From: an uncultured Bacteroidales bacterium
GTDB lineage: Bacteria > Bacteroidota > Bacteroidia > Bacteroidales > Bacteroidaceae
NCBI GenBank assembly: GCA_902788865.1
Contig: CADALZ010000010.1
Span: 1 to 62,132 of the forward strand
Length of the DNA: 62,132 bases
Reading direction: 5' to 3'
Shown: in pieces, positions 36,023 through 44,556 of the stretch
How positions within the stretch are numbered: position 1 is the stretch's first letter
Layout: every line of letters begins with the position of its first letter
The notes under the pieces: generated by a model
What the model was told of the DNA's origin: nothing
What the model saw: only the letters and a program-made list of their open reading frames with translations
The model's database searches: none
Position numbers and translations under genes: made by a program

Positions 36023-36502
36023 ATGGAAAAGATACCCAGTTTCAGCATCAACCACCTCACACTGCTCAGAGGCATCTATGTGAGCAGAAAAGATAACGTT
36101 GGCGGTGAGGTAGTCACCACCTTCGACATCCGCATGAAGGAGCCAAATCGTGAGCCTGCCATCCAGCCAGGCGCACTTCACACCATCGAGCATTTGGCTG
36201 CCACCTACCTGCGCAATCATCCGCAATGGAAAGACCACATCGTGTATTGGGGACCAATGGGGTGCCTCACAGGCAACTACCTACTTATGCGAGGCGACCT
36301 GCAGCCACAGGATATCCTCCCTGTGATGCAAGAAACCTTCCGCTTTATAGCCCAGTTTGAGGGCGAAGTGCCAGGCGCTGCCCCACGTGATTGTGGCAAC
36401 TATCTGCTGCACGACCTCCCCATGGCTCGTTGGGAGTCACGTAAATATCTGGAGGAGGTATTGCTGCAGATGAAGCCTGAGAATATGAGCTATCCAGCAT
36501 AA
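36023..36502 (+). CDS. luxS: S-ribosylhomocysteine lyase LuxS
   Basis: 159 residues, full length. It converts S-ribosylhomocysteine to homocysteine and DPD, the precursor of AI-2. The metal site is complete: His53 and His57 in HTIEH and Cys124 in PRDCGN; catalytic Cys81 lies in GPMGCLTG. It follows mtnN in the same operon, completing SAH recycling. The last 13 bases overlap the converging TPR regulator gene, leaving no room for an intergenic terminator. AI-2 signalling cannot be inferred from this alone; recycling is the safer role. Confidence 0.97.
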   Translation: MEKIPSFSINHLTLLRGIYVSRKDNVGGEVVTTFDIRMKEPNREPAIQPGALHTIEHLAATYLRNHPQWKDHIVYWGPMGCLTGNYLLMRGDLQPQDILPVMQETFRFIAQFEGEVPGAAPRDCGNYLLHDLPMARWESRKYLEEVLLQMKPENMSYPA

Positions 36503-38163
36503 GCTTTCTTCTTCAGCCTGCTCTTGCGCTGATGCACATTGTTGATGTTCCCCACCCCCATGCCTATGGCTACGGCACGGGTATCAGGCAGAGCTTCTGA
36601 GAGGCAGAGGTAGAGAATGTCCTGCTCATCGAGTTTCTCATACTGGCGCTGCAGTTCCTCTATGTAGTCGGCATAGATGCCCAGCACCTCTTGGTGTACC
36701 AGTTCCAGATCCTTGGGTTTCAGGTAGGGCAGTATTTGCTCCTTCTCCTCCTTATGTGCAGCCAGTGCCATGATGCGCTGGTAGCTCTCCGTCTGCAGGA
36801 AAGCGTGGTTACACAGGTGCAGTGCCTGTTTCTGCAGATTGGCCGTCTGTGCCGTGAGGTGCGTGAGCATCTGCTTCAGTTGCTCGTTCTCAGCCTTTCC
36901 CTCCAGCTGCATCTGGCGCAGTTGCGCCATCTCCCCACGACTATCTCTGAGTAGTGTCTGCGTCATATCCATCTTCTCCAAGGCACTGTCCAGTTGCATC
37001 TTCGTGCGCAGCTGCTCCTTGCGCTTCCTGTGGTACTTGTGCAGATAGTAGAGGCTAAGCCCGAAGATGACAGCCATGCTCACCATAAACAGCACGAAGC
37101 GTTTCTGCTTCTCCCGAGCCTCTGCTTGCTGCACCTGCAGGCGGGTGTTATAGTCGTAGGCCAACTGCTGCACATCTACCTTGCGCTCATTGGTGTAGAG
37201 TGAATCTACATAGTCGGCATACTGCTCCAGATAGCCCACAGCCGCCTCATAGCCTTCTCGCTCCTGCTCCAGATCACTCAGTGTGCGCAGCGTCATGAAG
37301 CGTCCGTCGTAGGTGGTGTCTGCAGCTGCCTCCTGCATATAGCCGATGATGCTGTCGAGGCTGGCATCCTTATCATAGAGCAAAGCCCCCAGCAGATAGT
37401 AGAAGCGTCCTTTAGGTTCATCAGCAGGAGCTGTCTTCAAGGTTTCACGCTCATAGTGCAGGGCAGAGTCAGGCTGCTCAAACAGATGATGCGTCAGGGC
37501 CAAGGAGTGCAGGTAGTTGGCTATCAGGGCAGAGTCGCCCGTCTGCACAGCCATTTGCAGCGCTTTCCTGTTATACCAGAAAGCCGAATCCTGCTGCTCC
37601 GTCATGGCGTAGTAGGACCCTATGTCCTTCAGCGTCAGCGCACTGTCGAGCGGAGTGTCAAGCACCTCCATCAGTGCTCTGTAAGTGCTGAGGCTTTCAT
37701 CATAGTGCTTGTGATTATAGTAGAGGTCGCCCAACGCGGAGAGGGCTATGCGCCTTGTTTCTCGTTCCTGTGGATAGCGGTCCAGAATCAGCAACGCCTC
37801 TTGCAGGTGGCTGATGGCCTCTTCGTCACGTGCCACCTCACTCTCCAGAATGGCTTTATAGAGCAACGCCACTGCCCGCTCCTTCCCATTGTTATAATAG
37901 GTGAGGGCGAAGTTCAGCAGAGAGTCGCAAGGTATGAGCGACAGGTGTGCCTTGTCTGTGGCGCGTGCCAAGAGTAGGGCATAGCGTGCCTTGGCCTCTC
38001 CTTGAAGTTTGTCAGCATCTGGCAAGGTAGCCAACAACTGTCTGGCACTATCTGGAGCCGTATAGAGCAGCCCCTCTGCTTGCTTGAAAGCTGCAGGCTC
38101 CTCCGTCCTTTGACAAGCTGTCAAGAGGCAAAACGCTAATATAATAGGAAGAATAGTTTTCAT
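36490..38163 (-). CDS. Lipoprotein/TPR/transmembrane regulator with degenerate HTH-like C terminus
   Basis: 557 residues: lipobox-like signal (CLLTACQ), TPR hairpins to about residue 330 (SALGDLYYNHKHYDESLSTY, ALQMAVQTGDSALIANYLHS), one membrane helix near 350-375 (FVLFMVSMAVIFGLSLYYL), a coiled coil (about 380-450) and a C-terminal helical domain (DEQDILYLCLSEALPDTRAV... NINNVHQRKSRLKKK) like the LuxR-type end of Bacteroidota TPR regulators. Such proteins sense something in the periplasm and act in the cytoplasm. It overlaps the upstream DUF3244-like gene by 4 bases, so it belongs to the serpin operon and is a candidate regulator of the three antiprotease units. That link is an inference. 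Also overlaps luxS by 13 bases. Confidence 0.85.
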   Translation of the reverse strand: MKTILPIILAFCLLTACQRTEEPAAFKQAEGLLYTAPDSARQLLATLPDADKLQGEAKARYALLLARATDKAHLSLIPCDSLLNFALTYYNNGKERAVALLYKAILESEVARDEEAISHLQEALLILDRYPQERETRRIALSALGDLYYNHKHYDESLSTYRALMEVLDTPLDSALTLKDIGSYYAMTEQQDSAFWYNRKALQMAVQTGDSALIANYLHSLALTHHLFEQPDSALHYERETLKTAPADEPKGRFYYLLGALLYDKDASLDSIIGYMQEAAADTTYDGRFMTLRTLSDLEQEREGYEAAVGYLEQYADYVDSLYTNERKVDVQQLAYDYNTRLQVQQAEAREKQKRFVLFMVSMAVIFGLSLYYLHKYHRKRKEQLRTKMQLDSALEKMDMTQTLLRDSRGEMAQLRQMQLEGKAENEQLKQMLTHLTAQTANLQKQALHLCNHAFLQTESYQRIMALAAHKEEKEQILPYLKPKDLELVHQEVLGIYADYIEELQRQYEKLDEQDILYLCLSEALPDTRAVAIGMGVGNINNVHQRKSRLKKKAYAG

Positions 38164-38609
38164 TCTATCCAGATATTGATTCGTGCAATGTATTTCTCAG
38201 ACTCTATCTGCAAATAGTACGGATAACCTTCTGCTTCTGGGATATAGACATCCAGCGGATGGTCTTCGTCTATCAATGCTATAATCTGCGTGAAGATCAC
38301 CTTATGGCTTTGGTCTTGGATGAAGAGGTATGCCTGCTCCATAAAGCCTTCGCAATGGATATGCAGATCGGCTTCATTCACTTCGAGAGTGACTTCAAGG
38401 TTTTCGTTATTCTCTTCTGGCTCTTGGGTAGGTCCAGTTAAAGCTGTTCTTTTTTCTCCGGTGGAATACACCATTTTAGGCCGCTTCTTGCCAGATTTTA
38501 TAAGTTCCAATGTAGAAAGTTCTTGCAGTTCCTCGCTCTCATCGTGGCAAGCTGTGGCCACGATGAGGGTGAGGAGTATTGTTAACCCTATTTGAAGATA
38601 GCGCTTCAT
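38160..38609 (-). CDS. Small DUF3244-like exported lipoprotein, copy 1 (serpin unit)
   Basis: 149 residues from ATG 38609 (MKRYLQIGLTILLTL). The signal ends LIVATAC, giving a lipid-anchored Cys. After a variable linker comes a compact beta-rich domain, LEVTLEVNEADLHIHCEG through YYLQIESEKYIARINIWIE, resembling the Ig-like DUF3244 family of Bacteroidota. The C-terminal 70-75 residues are almost identical in copies at 40755 and 44064, while the region after STLELIKSGKK differs. It follows the serpin by 35 bases and overlaps the TPR regulator gene by 4, so all three are one operon. Function unknown; a cofactor or partner of the inhibitor encoded before it is an inference from the three-fold repetition of this order. 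Confidence 0.85.
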   Translation of the reverse strand: MKRYLQIGLTILLTLIVATACHDESEELQELSTLELIKSGKKRPKMVYSTGEKRTALTGPTQEPEENNENLEVTLEVNEADLHIHCEGFMEQAYLFIQDQSHKVIFTQIIALIDEDHPLDVYIPEAEGYPYYLQIESEKYIARINIWIE

Positions 38610-38644
38610 GTTTCTATGAATTCGTTTCAGCAAAGATAGTGCAA

Positions 38645-39967
38645 TTATTCTGTTTTGTCACCATAATACCCAATAAATAAAGGGCATTTTGATGATGTCT
38701 CCATAAGACCATAAATAAATGGGCGGTTGAGTGTGATACTTGGTGGGACACTTAATAAGCCACCTATGTATGTCACAGCTGCAGCCTCGGCTCCTTCTTC
38801 ATCTATCTTGAAACAAGTCTTTTGCAGAGCATCTATCACCAAATCAGGAGGCAACAGTGTTTCAAAGGCACTTTGGAAATTCAAGTGCCTAAAGTGTAAG
38901 TTAGGATTGAGGGCATCAATAATACTTACCAAATTGCTTACAGTGTAATTGATGTCATATTTTGGGATAATAATCTCCGCCAGTCTGTCTTTGCTATTTG
39001 CCAGTGCATCAAGTGTTTCTGCCTTAATCAGTGGTAGAGTCTCAGTAACGCTCTTGTCTTCTTTTGGCAAGATGGCAAACCATAAGAAAGCCTTGTTTAT
39101 GAAAGGCAGAGCCAATGCTTGGAAAGTGTCGTTTTCAAGGTAGTTGAAGTTTTCGCTTATCTTCTCTTTTCCGGGGTTCTTTAGCATCATGGGAATATTC
39201 TTTTTAGTGCCATCAGCAAAGTAGAAAGGCCTCTCCTCTGTATATTCTTTCTTAAAAGGAGTCTCCCAACCAGCCTTGAAATACACAGCATTTAGCAGTG
39301 CGAAGACATCAGGATAGTAGGCGGGTGGCAGTATCTCTGTGATAAGGTCATGTGTCTTTTCTGCACACCACTGATTGATGGCATCGATGGTAGTATTGTC
39401 AAAAGGAGCATCCTGCACCTTGGCATCGAAGTTGGTTTCCAAAGCCTGCTGAAAGTTGGCATTTATCTTATAGCCATCCTTATACCACAGCGCATTGGCA
39501 ATCTCCAGAGTAGCCAGGTCGTCTGCCTCCACGATACCCTCTACCATCGTCTTGAAATAGGCATTCACCTCGTCAGCAGTATAATCCTCCAGTCCCATCG
39601 TCTTCAGCATCTTCAGCTGGTCTTCGGGTACAAGTCCGTTCTGGAACATAGCCAGGGCTATCTCCAAGCTCAACGGTGAGAGCAGGATATTGGCAGGCTC
39701 TGTCTTCTGGGCGTAAGCTTCGCTGAACAGTCGCCAAGCAAAGTCGTTCAGCTTGTCGTTAATGGCACTTTGTTTGCCCTCCAGAGAGATAGGAATAGCT
39801 CCGCGTGACTGCGGTTCCTCGGATTTTGGTTCTTCCACCTTTGGCTCCTCCTCAGGAACTATTTCTTCCTGTACTGGCAACTGTGGTTCATCATTTTCGC
39901 ATGAAGTGAACCCCAGAGTTGCCAGACACAAAGACATGGTAAAAATAAGATGTATTTTCAGTTTCAT
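38645..39967 (-). CDS. Serpin-family serine/cysteine protease inhibitor lipoprotein
   Basis: 440 residues from ATG 39967. Lipobox LGFTSC, an acidic Glu/Pro linker (PEEEPKVEEPKSEEPQ), then a complete serpin fold: NILLSPLSLEIALAMFQNG, LLNAVYFKAGWETPF and the C-terminal RPFIYGLMETSSKCPLFIG. The reactive loop hinge reads EEGAEAAAVT with small residues at P12-P10, as in inhibitory serpins. Counting from the hinge puts P1 near the Leu-Leu-Ser-Val stretch, suggesting elastase- or papain-like targets. The longer frame from 40024 is rejected because that codon lies in the -7 promoter box (40022-40029). First gene of a three-gene operon. Confidence 0.94.
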   Translation of the reverse strand: MKLKIHLIFTMSLCLATLGFTSCENDEPQLPVQEEIVPEEEPKVEEPKSEEPQSRGAIPISLEGKQSAINDKLNDFAWRLFSEAYAQKTEPANILLSPLSLEIALAMFQNGLVPEDQLKMLKTMGLEDYTADEVNAYFKTMVEGIVEADDLATLEIANALWYKDGYKINANFQQALETNFDAKVQDAPFDNTTIDAINQWCAEKTHDLITEILPPAYYPDVFALLNAVYFKAGWETPFKKEYTEERPFYFADGTKKNIPMMLKNPGKEKISENFNYLENDTFQALALPFINKAFLWFAILPKEDKSVTETLPLIKAETLDALANSKDRLAEIIIPKYDINYTVSNLVSIIDALNPNLHFRHLNFQSAFETLLPPDLVIDALQKTCFKIDEEGAEAAAVTYIGGLLSVPPSITLNRPFIYGLMETSSKCPLFIGYYGDKTE

Positions 39968-40021
39968 AGTGGTAACTTTTTTAATCGTTAAACAAAAACT
40001 TTGTGCAGTGAATTCACATCG

Positions 40022-40122
40022 CAAAGATAGGGGCTTTCAGGATAGCCTCCAAGAAAAAAGTCTGACAAGTGATTTTTAGAAGTCGTTGATAATAAGCACT
40101 TTCGTTTTTTAGAGTCTGACAA
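40022..40122 (-). promoter_or_regulatory. Promoter and twin AGTCTGACAA boxes, unit A (serpin)
   Basis: Minus-strand TATCTTTG (-7, 40022-40029) and TTGG (-33, 40049-40052) are 19 bases apart. AGTCTGACAA occurs at 40059-40068 and 40113-40122, start-to-start 54 bases, the nearer copy 6 bases from the -33 box. The same layout recurs at 42044-42144 and 45313-45413. The downstream leader is also conserved among the three units. Confidence 0.75.
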
Positions 40123-40238
40123 ATACTTGTTTTTTATATCCGTTTTCAATACTTTGATAAATAAGTTTGGACAGATAGAGAGAGAGAAATGATTACCTTC
40201 GCACTGAGTAAAAATACTAAGTCCACTGAGTAAATTGT

Positions 40239-40714
40239 GTGAGTATGTATAAACGATCTGAATATCAATTGATTAAGAATAGGCTTGAAGAGCAGAGGAA
40301 GTTTATTCAAGTGGTAATGGGGCCTCGTCAGGTTGGCAAATCTACGGTTGTCAAGCAAGTACTGGTGGACTTGAATATCCCCTTCCAGCTTTATTCTGCC
40401 GACAATGTGCCTGCCACAAACACAGGTTGGATTTCTAACTGCTGGGCAGCTGTCCGCAGCTTGAAAAGGCATAGGGAATATGATAGCATGGTTCTTATTA
40501 TCGATGAAATCCAGAAAATACTAAATTGGAGCGAAGCTGTCAAAAGGGTATAGTCATAGCCATAGAAGTCAAGAGTAATGCAGAGAAAAGCACTCGTGGC
40601 CTAAGTGAGTTTAGCAAGAAGTTCCATCCTCATGCAGCTTTCATCATTGGAGATGGAGGCATTGGTGCCGAAGATTTCTTATTAACAGACATCCGCAAAC
40701 TATTTGACAGTTAA
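40239..40714 (+). pseudogene. AAA ATPase of the DUF4143 type, internal deletion remnant
   Basis: The first 100 residues carry the P-loop MGPRQVGKSTVV and a Walker-B-like MVLIIDEIQKI, typical of the roughly 380-residue ATPase/DUF4143 proteins. The sequence then jumps, near 40530-40553, into a C-terminal piece GIVIAIEVKSNAEKSTRGLSE ending at 40714, which lies in another frame. About two thirds of the usual protein is missing between the two. The gene is therefore dead through deletion. It sits between inhibitor units A and B. Confidence 0.8.
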
Positions 40715-40754
40715 TCCTAAGCCATTCTATCTTGAACATAGCAGGATAGTCTTT

Positions 40755-41204
40755 TCATTCTAACCAGATATTGATTCGTGCAATGTATTTCTCAGACTCT
40801 ATCTGCAAATAGTACGGATAATCTTCTGCTTCTGGGATATAGACATCCAGCGAATGTTCTTCGTCTATCAATGCTATATTCTGCGTGAAGATCACCTTAT
40901 GGCTCTGGTCTTGGATGAAGAGATAGGCCTGCTCCATAAAGCCTTCACAATGGATATGGAGGTCGGCTTCATTCACTTCGAGAGTGACTTCAAGGTTTTC
41001 GAGGTTTTCATCTGGGATAGGGCTTGGGCTTAGCAACCGTGAACTTTTCTCCCCTGTAGAATACACCATTTTCGGCTTTTTCTTGCCTGACTTCACCAGC
41101 TCCAGAGTTGAAGTTTGAACATACTCTTCACTCTTATCATGGCTGCAACCAGCTATGATAAGAGTGAAAAGTAATATTATCCCTATTTGCCAAAAGAATC
41201 TCAT
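40755..41204 (-). CDS. Small DUF3244-like exported lipoprotein, copy 2
   Basis: 149 residues from ATG 41204 (MRFFWQIGIILLFTL), lipobox LIIAGC. The linker after STLELVKSGKKKPKMVYSTG differs from the other copies, but the beta-rich end (LEVTLEVNEADLHIHCEG to INIWLE) is nearly the same. It is second in unit B, 75 bases after the propeptide-like lipoprotein. An upstream in-frame ATG at 41234 would disrupt the signal peptide. The product probably sits in the outer membrane or periplasm; function unknown. Confidence 0.85.
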   Translation of the reverse strand: MRFFWQIGIILLFTLIIAGCSHDKSEEYVQTSTLELVKSGKKKPKMVYSTGEKSSRLLSPSPIPDENLENLEVTLEVNEADLHIHCEGFMEQAYLFIQDQSHKVIFTQNIALIDEEHSLDVYIPEAEDYPYYLQIESEKYIARINIWLE

Positions 41205-41279
41205 GTCACAAAGATAAGTATTAATATGATGCAATCATCATAATACTATCTAAATAAGTGCTAATGAGTAAAAATTAGC

Positions 41280-41990
41280 CTATAGAAGCGCCATGGCAAT
41301 TAATGCTGGTTCAGCACTAATATGGTGTTTTTCCCAAAGATCCCTGGCTATCTCAAAAGCATTGCCTTTGGAGTTCTTGTCGCACACTACATAACTAACA
41401 TAAAAAATGCCTTCATCTTGCGTTCCGACTATATGAACCTTGTATTCTTCAGCTATTTCTTGTAACGTTTCGTTACTTTTTGTAATAATACCGATAAAAC
41501 TAGTACCACGGTGTTCTATTTTAGGTTCTTCTTCAAGTTGAATATTGGGACATGCATCCAATATCTCTGGTATGTCAATGATGTCTTTATAACTTGCTAA
41601 AACCTCATTCCATACGCATTCAGCATAAAAATAGGCATTCTCTCCTCTATTCGAATAAATAGGGGGATAATACCCTAATGCAGATTCATATCCAGGTTCC
41701 CTTTCTAACTTGAGGCCTCTCTCTGCCAACTTCTCCACTATTACTTCTCTATCTGAAGGATGATAATAGATGAGCGCCTTGGTGTCAAGATAAGTGAAAT
41801 ACCTTTTTTGTGGGTTAGCCAAAGGCCACCACCACCAATAAGGCCGCTCATCCACCTCTCTTGTCTCAGTACCTTTCACAGCGCTGGGTGTTTCTTGAGG
41901 CAGAAACAGTTCTTCTTCCGTATCATTGCTGCATGCCACAAACAGGGGCAGTGCAAGCACCATTGTCAAAAAATAAGCTATTCGTTTCAT
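41280..41990 (-). CDS. Stand-alone subtilase-propeptide-like lipoprotein, copy 1
   Basis: 236 residues from ATG 41990, signal ending LPLFVAC. The C-terminal part (LQEIAEEYKVHIVGTQ, then YVVCDKNSKGNAFEIARDLW and ISAEPALI) closely resembles the inhibitory N-terminal propeptide of Bacteroidota S8 subtilisin-like proteases, where the corresponding GNALEMANxFYE and AEPDL motifs lie just before the catalytic domain. The protein stops there; no catalytic domain follows. Free propeptides can inhibit subtilases, so this may be a dedicated inhibitor, or a protease remnant. Preserved frame, signal peptide, promoter and a duplicate at 44557 argue for function. Propeptide assignment is from memory of the family, not a search. 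Confidence 0.72.
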   Translation of the reverse strand: MKRIAYFLTMVLALPLFVACSNDTEEELFLPQETPSAVKGTETREVDERPYWWWWPLANPQKRYFTYLDTKALIYYHPSDREVIVEKLAERGLKLEREPGYESALGYYPPIYSNRGENAYFYAECVWNEVLASYKDIIDIPEILDACPNIQLEEEPKIEHRGTSFIGIITKSNETLQEIAEEYKVHIVGTQDEGIFYVSYVVCDKNSKGNAFEIARDLWEKHHISAEPALIAMALL

Positions 41991-42043
41991 AGTAGTCATC
42001 ATTTAATCGTTAAACAAAAACTTTGTGTAGTGAATTCACATCG

Positions 42044-42144
42044 CAAAGATAGCGGGTTTCTCGATAGCTACCAAGGAAAAAGTCTGACAATAGGATTTTG
42101 GAAGTTGCTGATAATCAACGATGTCTGTTTTTGGAGTCTGACAA
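42044..42144 (-). promoter_or_regulatory. Promoter and twin AGTCTGACAA boxes, unit B
   Basis: Minus-strand -7 TATCTTTG (42044-42051), 19 bases, -33 TTGG (42071-42074). AGTCTGACAA at 42081-42090 and 42135-42144, again 54 bases start to start. The region is close to identical to unit C from the start codon to the outer box. Confidence 0.75.
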
Positions 42145-42317
42145 ATGAAGGAAAAACGCTTTTACATCTTCTAAGAAATACAGGCTTTTTTCGCGGAAAT
42201 ACTAAGTGTTACGGCAAAAACGCTTCAATAATATCTATAGTAATACTTGACATTTCCGCAACAACTCCTTGTGTTTCTGAAAAACAGTCTTACTTTTGGT
42301 AATTTAATCTTTGTAAT

Positions 42318-42394
42318 AAATCCTCAAAACCGCATAAGAAATGCAGAAATGGGGAATTATCCGTTATCATTCAATGCTATAATCTGGGTGAGGA
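42318..42394. repeat. 46-bp repeat followed by a DUF3244 gene fragment, copy 1
   Basis: 42318-42364 (ends aatggggaattatccgt) recurs at 46217-46263. Here it is followed by atcattcaatgctataatct and gggtgagga, which matches an internal stretch of the DUF3244-like genes (for example near 38270-38300). It looks like a scar where part of another DUF3244-like gene was lost. The surrounding 42145-42317 holds no gene that I can support. Confidence 0.6.
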
Positions 42395-42459
42395 CTGCTT
42401 CCACGATTATTATGCAATAAAAGATCAAGAGTAAGGACGGAACGCAAAATTTTGATATA

Positions 42460-42495
42460 ATGTTTGTTATAGTAAACATTTTTATTTATTTTTGT
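42460..42495 (+). promoter_or_regulatory. hipBA promoter with overlapping palindromic operator
   Basis: TTTG (42464-42467), 20 bases, TATTTTTG (42488-42495) forms the promoter. AATGTTT (42460-42466) and AAACATT (42475-42481) are an inverted repeat lying over the -33 box and spacer, the right place for autorepression by HipB. The start codon is at 42514. Confidence 0.6.
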
Positions 42496-42513
42496 GCCCA
42501 ATAAGGTACAAAT

Positions 42514-42813
42514 ATGGGAAAAAATACATTTGGAAAAATGATGCCAAGGGCATTGAGTCAGAACTTGAAAATCATGGGCGAGCAGATTATGCTGGCACGT
42601 AAGCGAAGGCATCTATCAATGCAGGACGTAGCAGACAGGGCTACGGTGACACGCCTTACTGTCTCTAAAGTGGAGCATGGTGACCCTACGGTTTCCATGG
42701 GCATTTATGCGCGTGTACTCTTTGCGCTCAATCTGGAAAAAGACATCACCCTGCTTGCTGCCGATGATGCTCTTGGCAGACAGCTTCAGGATGCAGAATT
42801 ACTGAAAAGATGA
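42514..42813 (+). CDS. hipB: HipB-like helix-turn-helix antitoxin/repressor
   Basis: 99 residues, an XRE-type HTH: LSMQDVADRATVTRLTVSKVEHGDPTVSMGIYARVL is the DNA-binding domain (split across helices 2-5), preceded by a 30-residue extension. It binds DNA as a repressor of its own operon and holds HipA inactive. Its stop overlaps the hipA start by four bases (42810-42813), giving coupled translation in the normal antitoxin-first order. A palindrome overlaps the promoter. It lies between antiprotease units B and C, on the opposite strand. Confidence 0.9.
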   Translation: MGKNTFGKMMPRALSQNLKIMGEQIMLARKRRHLSMQDVADRATVTRLTVSKVEHGDPTVSMGIYARVLFALNLEKDITLLAADDALGRQLQDAELLKR

Positions 42814-44060
42814 AAAGAATAATAGTTTACGCAGATTTTGATTTCCTTTCTGCTCCGCAGGAAATAGGAACATTAGGCCACGAATATGTGCGTGGTAAAG
42901 ACCATTTTGTTTTTGAATATTCGCGCGAATGGCTAAAACTGCATGGTGGCATACTGCTGAGTGGTGATCTGATGAATGTTCCTTCAATGCAGCATCCTCG
43001 TGGCAACGATAATGTGTTCGGCTTCGTAAAAGATTCCTTCCCAGATCGTTGGGGGCGCTTGTTGCTTGACCGCAGAGAGCGGCTGATGGCTCAGTCGGAA
43101 GGGAGACCGAAACGGATGCTTACCAATTACGACTACCTCATAGGTATTGAAGACTTCACCCGTATGGGTGGCATACGTTATAAAGAGGAAGATGGAACCG
43201 ACTACATCAATGCTAGCGTCAAAAATCTTGTCCCTCCTATTGAAAGTCTTCGTGCCTTGTGTGATGCGTGCCATGAGATAGAGCTGGCAGAAGAACGTAA
43301 CGAATTGCCTGAACAACGTTGGATCGACCAGTTGATTGATCCTGGAACCTCGCTTGGTGGTGCTCGTCCTAAGGCTAATGTAGTAGATACCGACGGCAGG
43401 CTGTATGTGGCTAAGTTTCCATCAAAAAAGGATTTGGAGAACACGGAACTCATTGAGCATTTCTCGCATCAACTCGCGGCTAAGGCTGGCATCAGCGTGG
43501 CCAAGACACGCACCATCAAGATATCAAAAGACCGCAATCTGCTTCTTTCTGAACGCTTCGATAGAACAGCAGAAGGCCGTCGCATTCATTTTGCTTCTGC
43601 CATGTCATTGCTTGGCCTTGACGATGGGGCTGGCTGCAACACGGGCAACGGCTATCTGGATATTGTAGATTTCATTCTTCGTGGTTGCACTGATGTGCGG
43701 CAAAATCTCAGAGAACTCTATCGCCGAGTGGCTTTTAACGTCATGTTTGGCAACACTGACGACCATTTCCGCAATCATGGTTTCCTGCTTACCCCGAAAG
43801 GTTGGACACTCTCACCTGTATACGACATCAACCCAGGAACAAAGTCGCATCAATGTCTGCTCATTGACTCATATACAGAGGAGTCGGACATCAACATTCT
43901 ACTTTCTGCAAGCGAGAATTACATGCTCGGACAACAGGAAGCATCAGAGATTATAAAAGAGGTACGGGCCGCCATCAAAGACTGGCGCATGACTGCTACT
44001 GAACTGCAAATACCCCTTAAACTGCTTGAATCATACTCAATGAGATGGGATGAACTGTAA
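42810..44060 (+). CDS. hipA: HipA-family serine/threonine kinase toxin
   Basis: 416 residues, full length. Conserved features: the Gly-rich activation loop with Ser181 in GTSLGGARPKA (the autophosphorylated serine in E. coli HipA), Lys202 in VAKFPS, catalytic Asp317 in GNTDDHFRNHG and Asp339 in SPVYDINP. HipA of E. coli phosphorylates glutamyl-tRNA synthetase and causes dormancy; other HipA kinases use other targets, so the substrate is not certain. The C-terminal helical part is complete. The gene ends only 3 bases from the stop of the converging DUF3244-like copy 3. Confidence 0.93.
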   Translation: MKRIIVYADFDFLSAPQEIGTLGHEYVRGKDHFVFEYSREWLKLHGGILLSGDLMNVPSMQHPRGNDNVFGFVKDSFPDRWGRLLLDRRERLMAQSEGRPKRMLTNYDYLIGIEDFTRMGGIRYKEEDGTDYINASVKNLVPPIESLRALCDACHEIELAEERNELPEQRWIDQLIDPGTSLGGARPKANVVDTDGRLYVAKFPSKKDLENTELIEHFSHQLAAKAGISVAKTRTIKISKDRNLLLSERFDRTAEGRRIHFASAMSLLGLDDGAGCNTGNGYLDIVDFILRGCTDVRQNLRELYRRVAFNVMFGNTDDHFRNHGFLLTPKGWTLSPVYDINPGTKSHQCLLIDSYTEESDINILLSASENYMLGQQEASEIIKEVRAAIKDWRMTATELQIPLKLLESYSMRWDEL

Positions 44061-44063
44061 ATC

Positions 44064-44519
44064 TCATTCTATCCAGATATTGATTCGTGCAATGTATTTC
44101 TCAGACTCTATCTGCAAATAATATGGATAGCCTTCTGCTTCTGGGATATAGACATCTAGCGGATGGTCTTCGTCTATCAATGCTATATTCTGGGTGAAGA
44201 TCACCTTATGGCTCTGGTCTTGAATGAAGAGGTATGCCTGCTCCATAAAACCTTCACAATGGATATGCAGATCGGCTTCATTCACTTCGAGAGTGACTTC
44301 AAGGTTTTCGTTATTGTCTTGCTCTACTTTATCAGATATTCCAATATCAATTCTGACATCTTTTTCGCCAGTAGAATATACCATCTTGGGCTTCTTTTTC
44401 CCAGATTTTATTAGTTCAAGTGTAGAAATTTCTACTACTTCCTCTGTCTCATCGTGGCAAGCAGTAACCACAATGAGGCAGAGAAGCAGAGATAATCCTA
44501 TTTGCAGATACCTTTTCAT
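44064..44519 (-). CDS. Small DUF3244-like exported lipoprotein, copy 3
   Basis: 151 residues from ATG 44519 (MKRYLQIGLSLLLCL), lipobox LIVVTAC. The variable linker (DVRIDIGISDKVEQDNN) is followed by the same beta-rich end as copies 1 and 2, identical over most of LEVTLEVNEADLHIHCEG and YYLQIESEKYIARINIWIE. It is second in unit C, 37 bases after the propeptide-like protein. The pattern of constant end and variable middle suggests the middle faces a variable partner, or that gene conversion keeps the ends alike. Convergent with hipA. Confidence 0.85.
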   Translation of the reverse strand: MKRYLQIGLSLLLCLIVVTACHDETEEVVEISTLELIKSGKKKPKMVYSTGEKDVRIDIGISDKVEQDNNENLEVTLEVNEADLHIHCEGFMEQAYLFIQDQSHKVIFTQNIALIDEDHPLDVYIPEAEGYPYYLQIESEKYIARINIWIE

Positions 44520-44556
44520 ACTTAAAGAACTTATGCAAATAAATACCTGCAATTCA

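Noticed and set aside
35310-36502. Dedicated AI-2 quorum-sensing locus
   Set aside because: mtnN-luxS is explained by activated methyl-cycle recycling; no AI-2 receptor or transporter is present.
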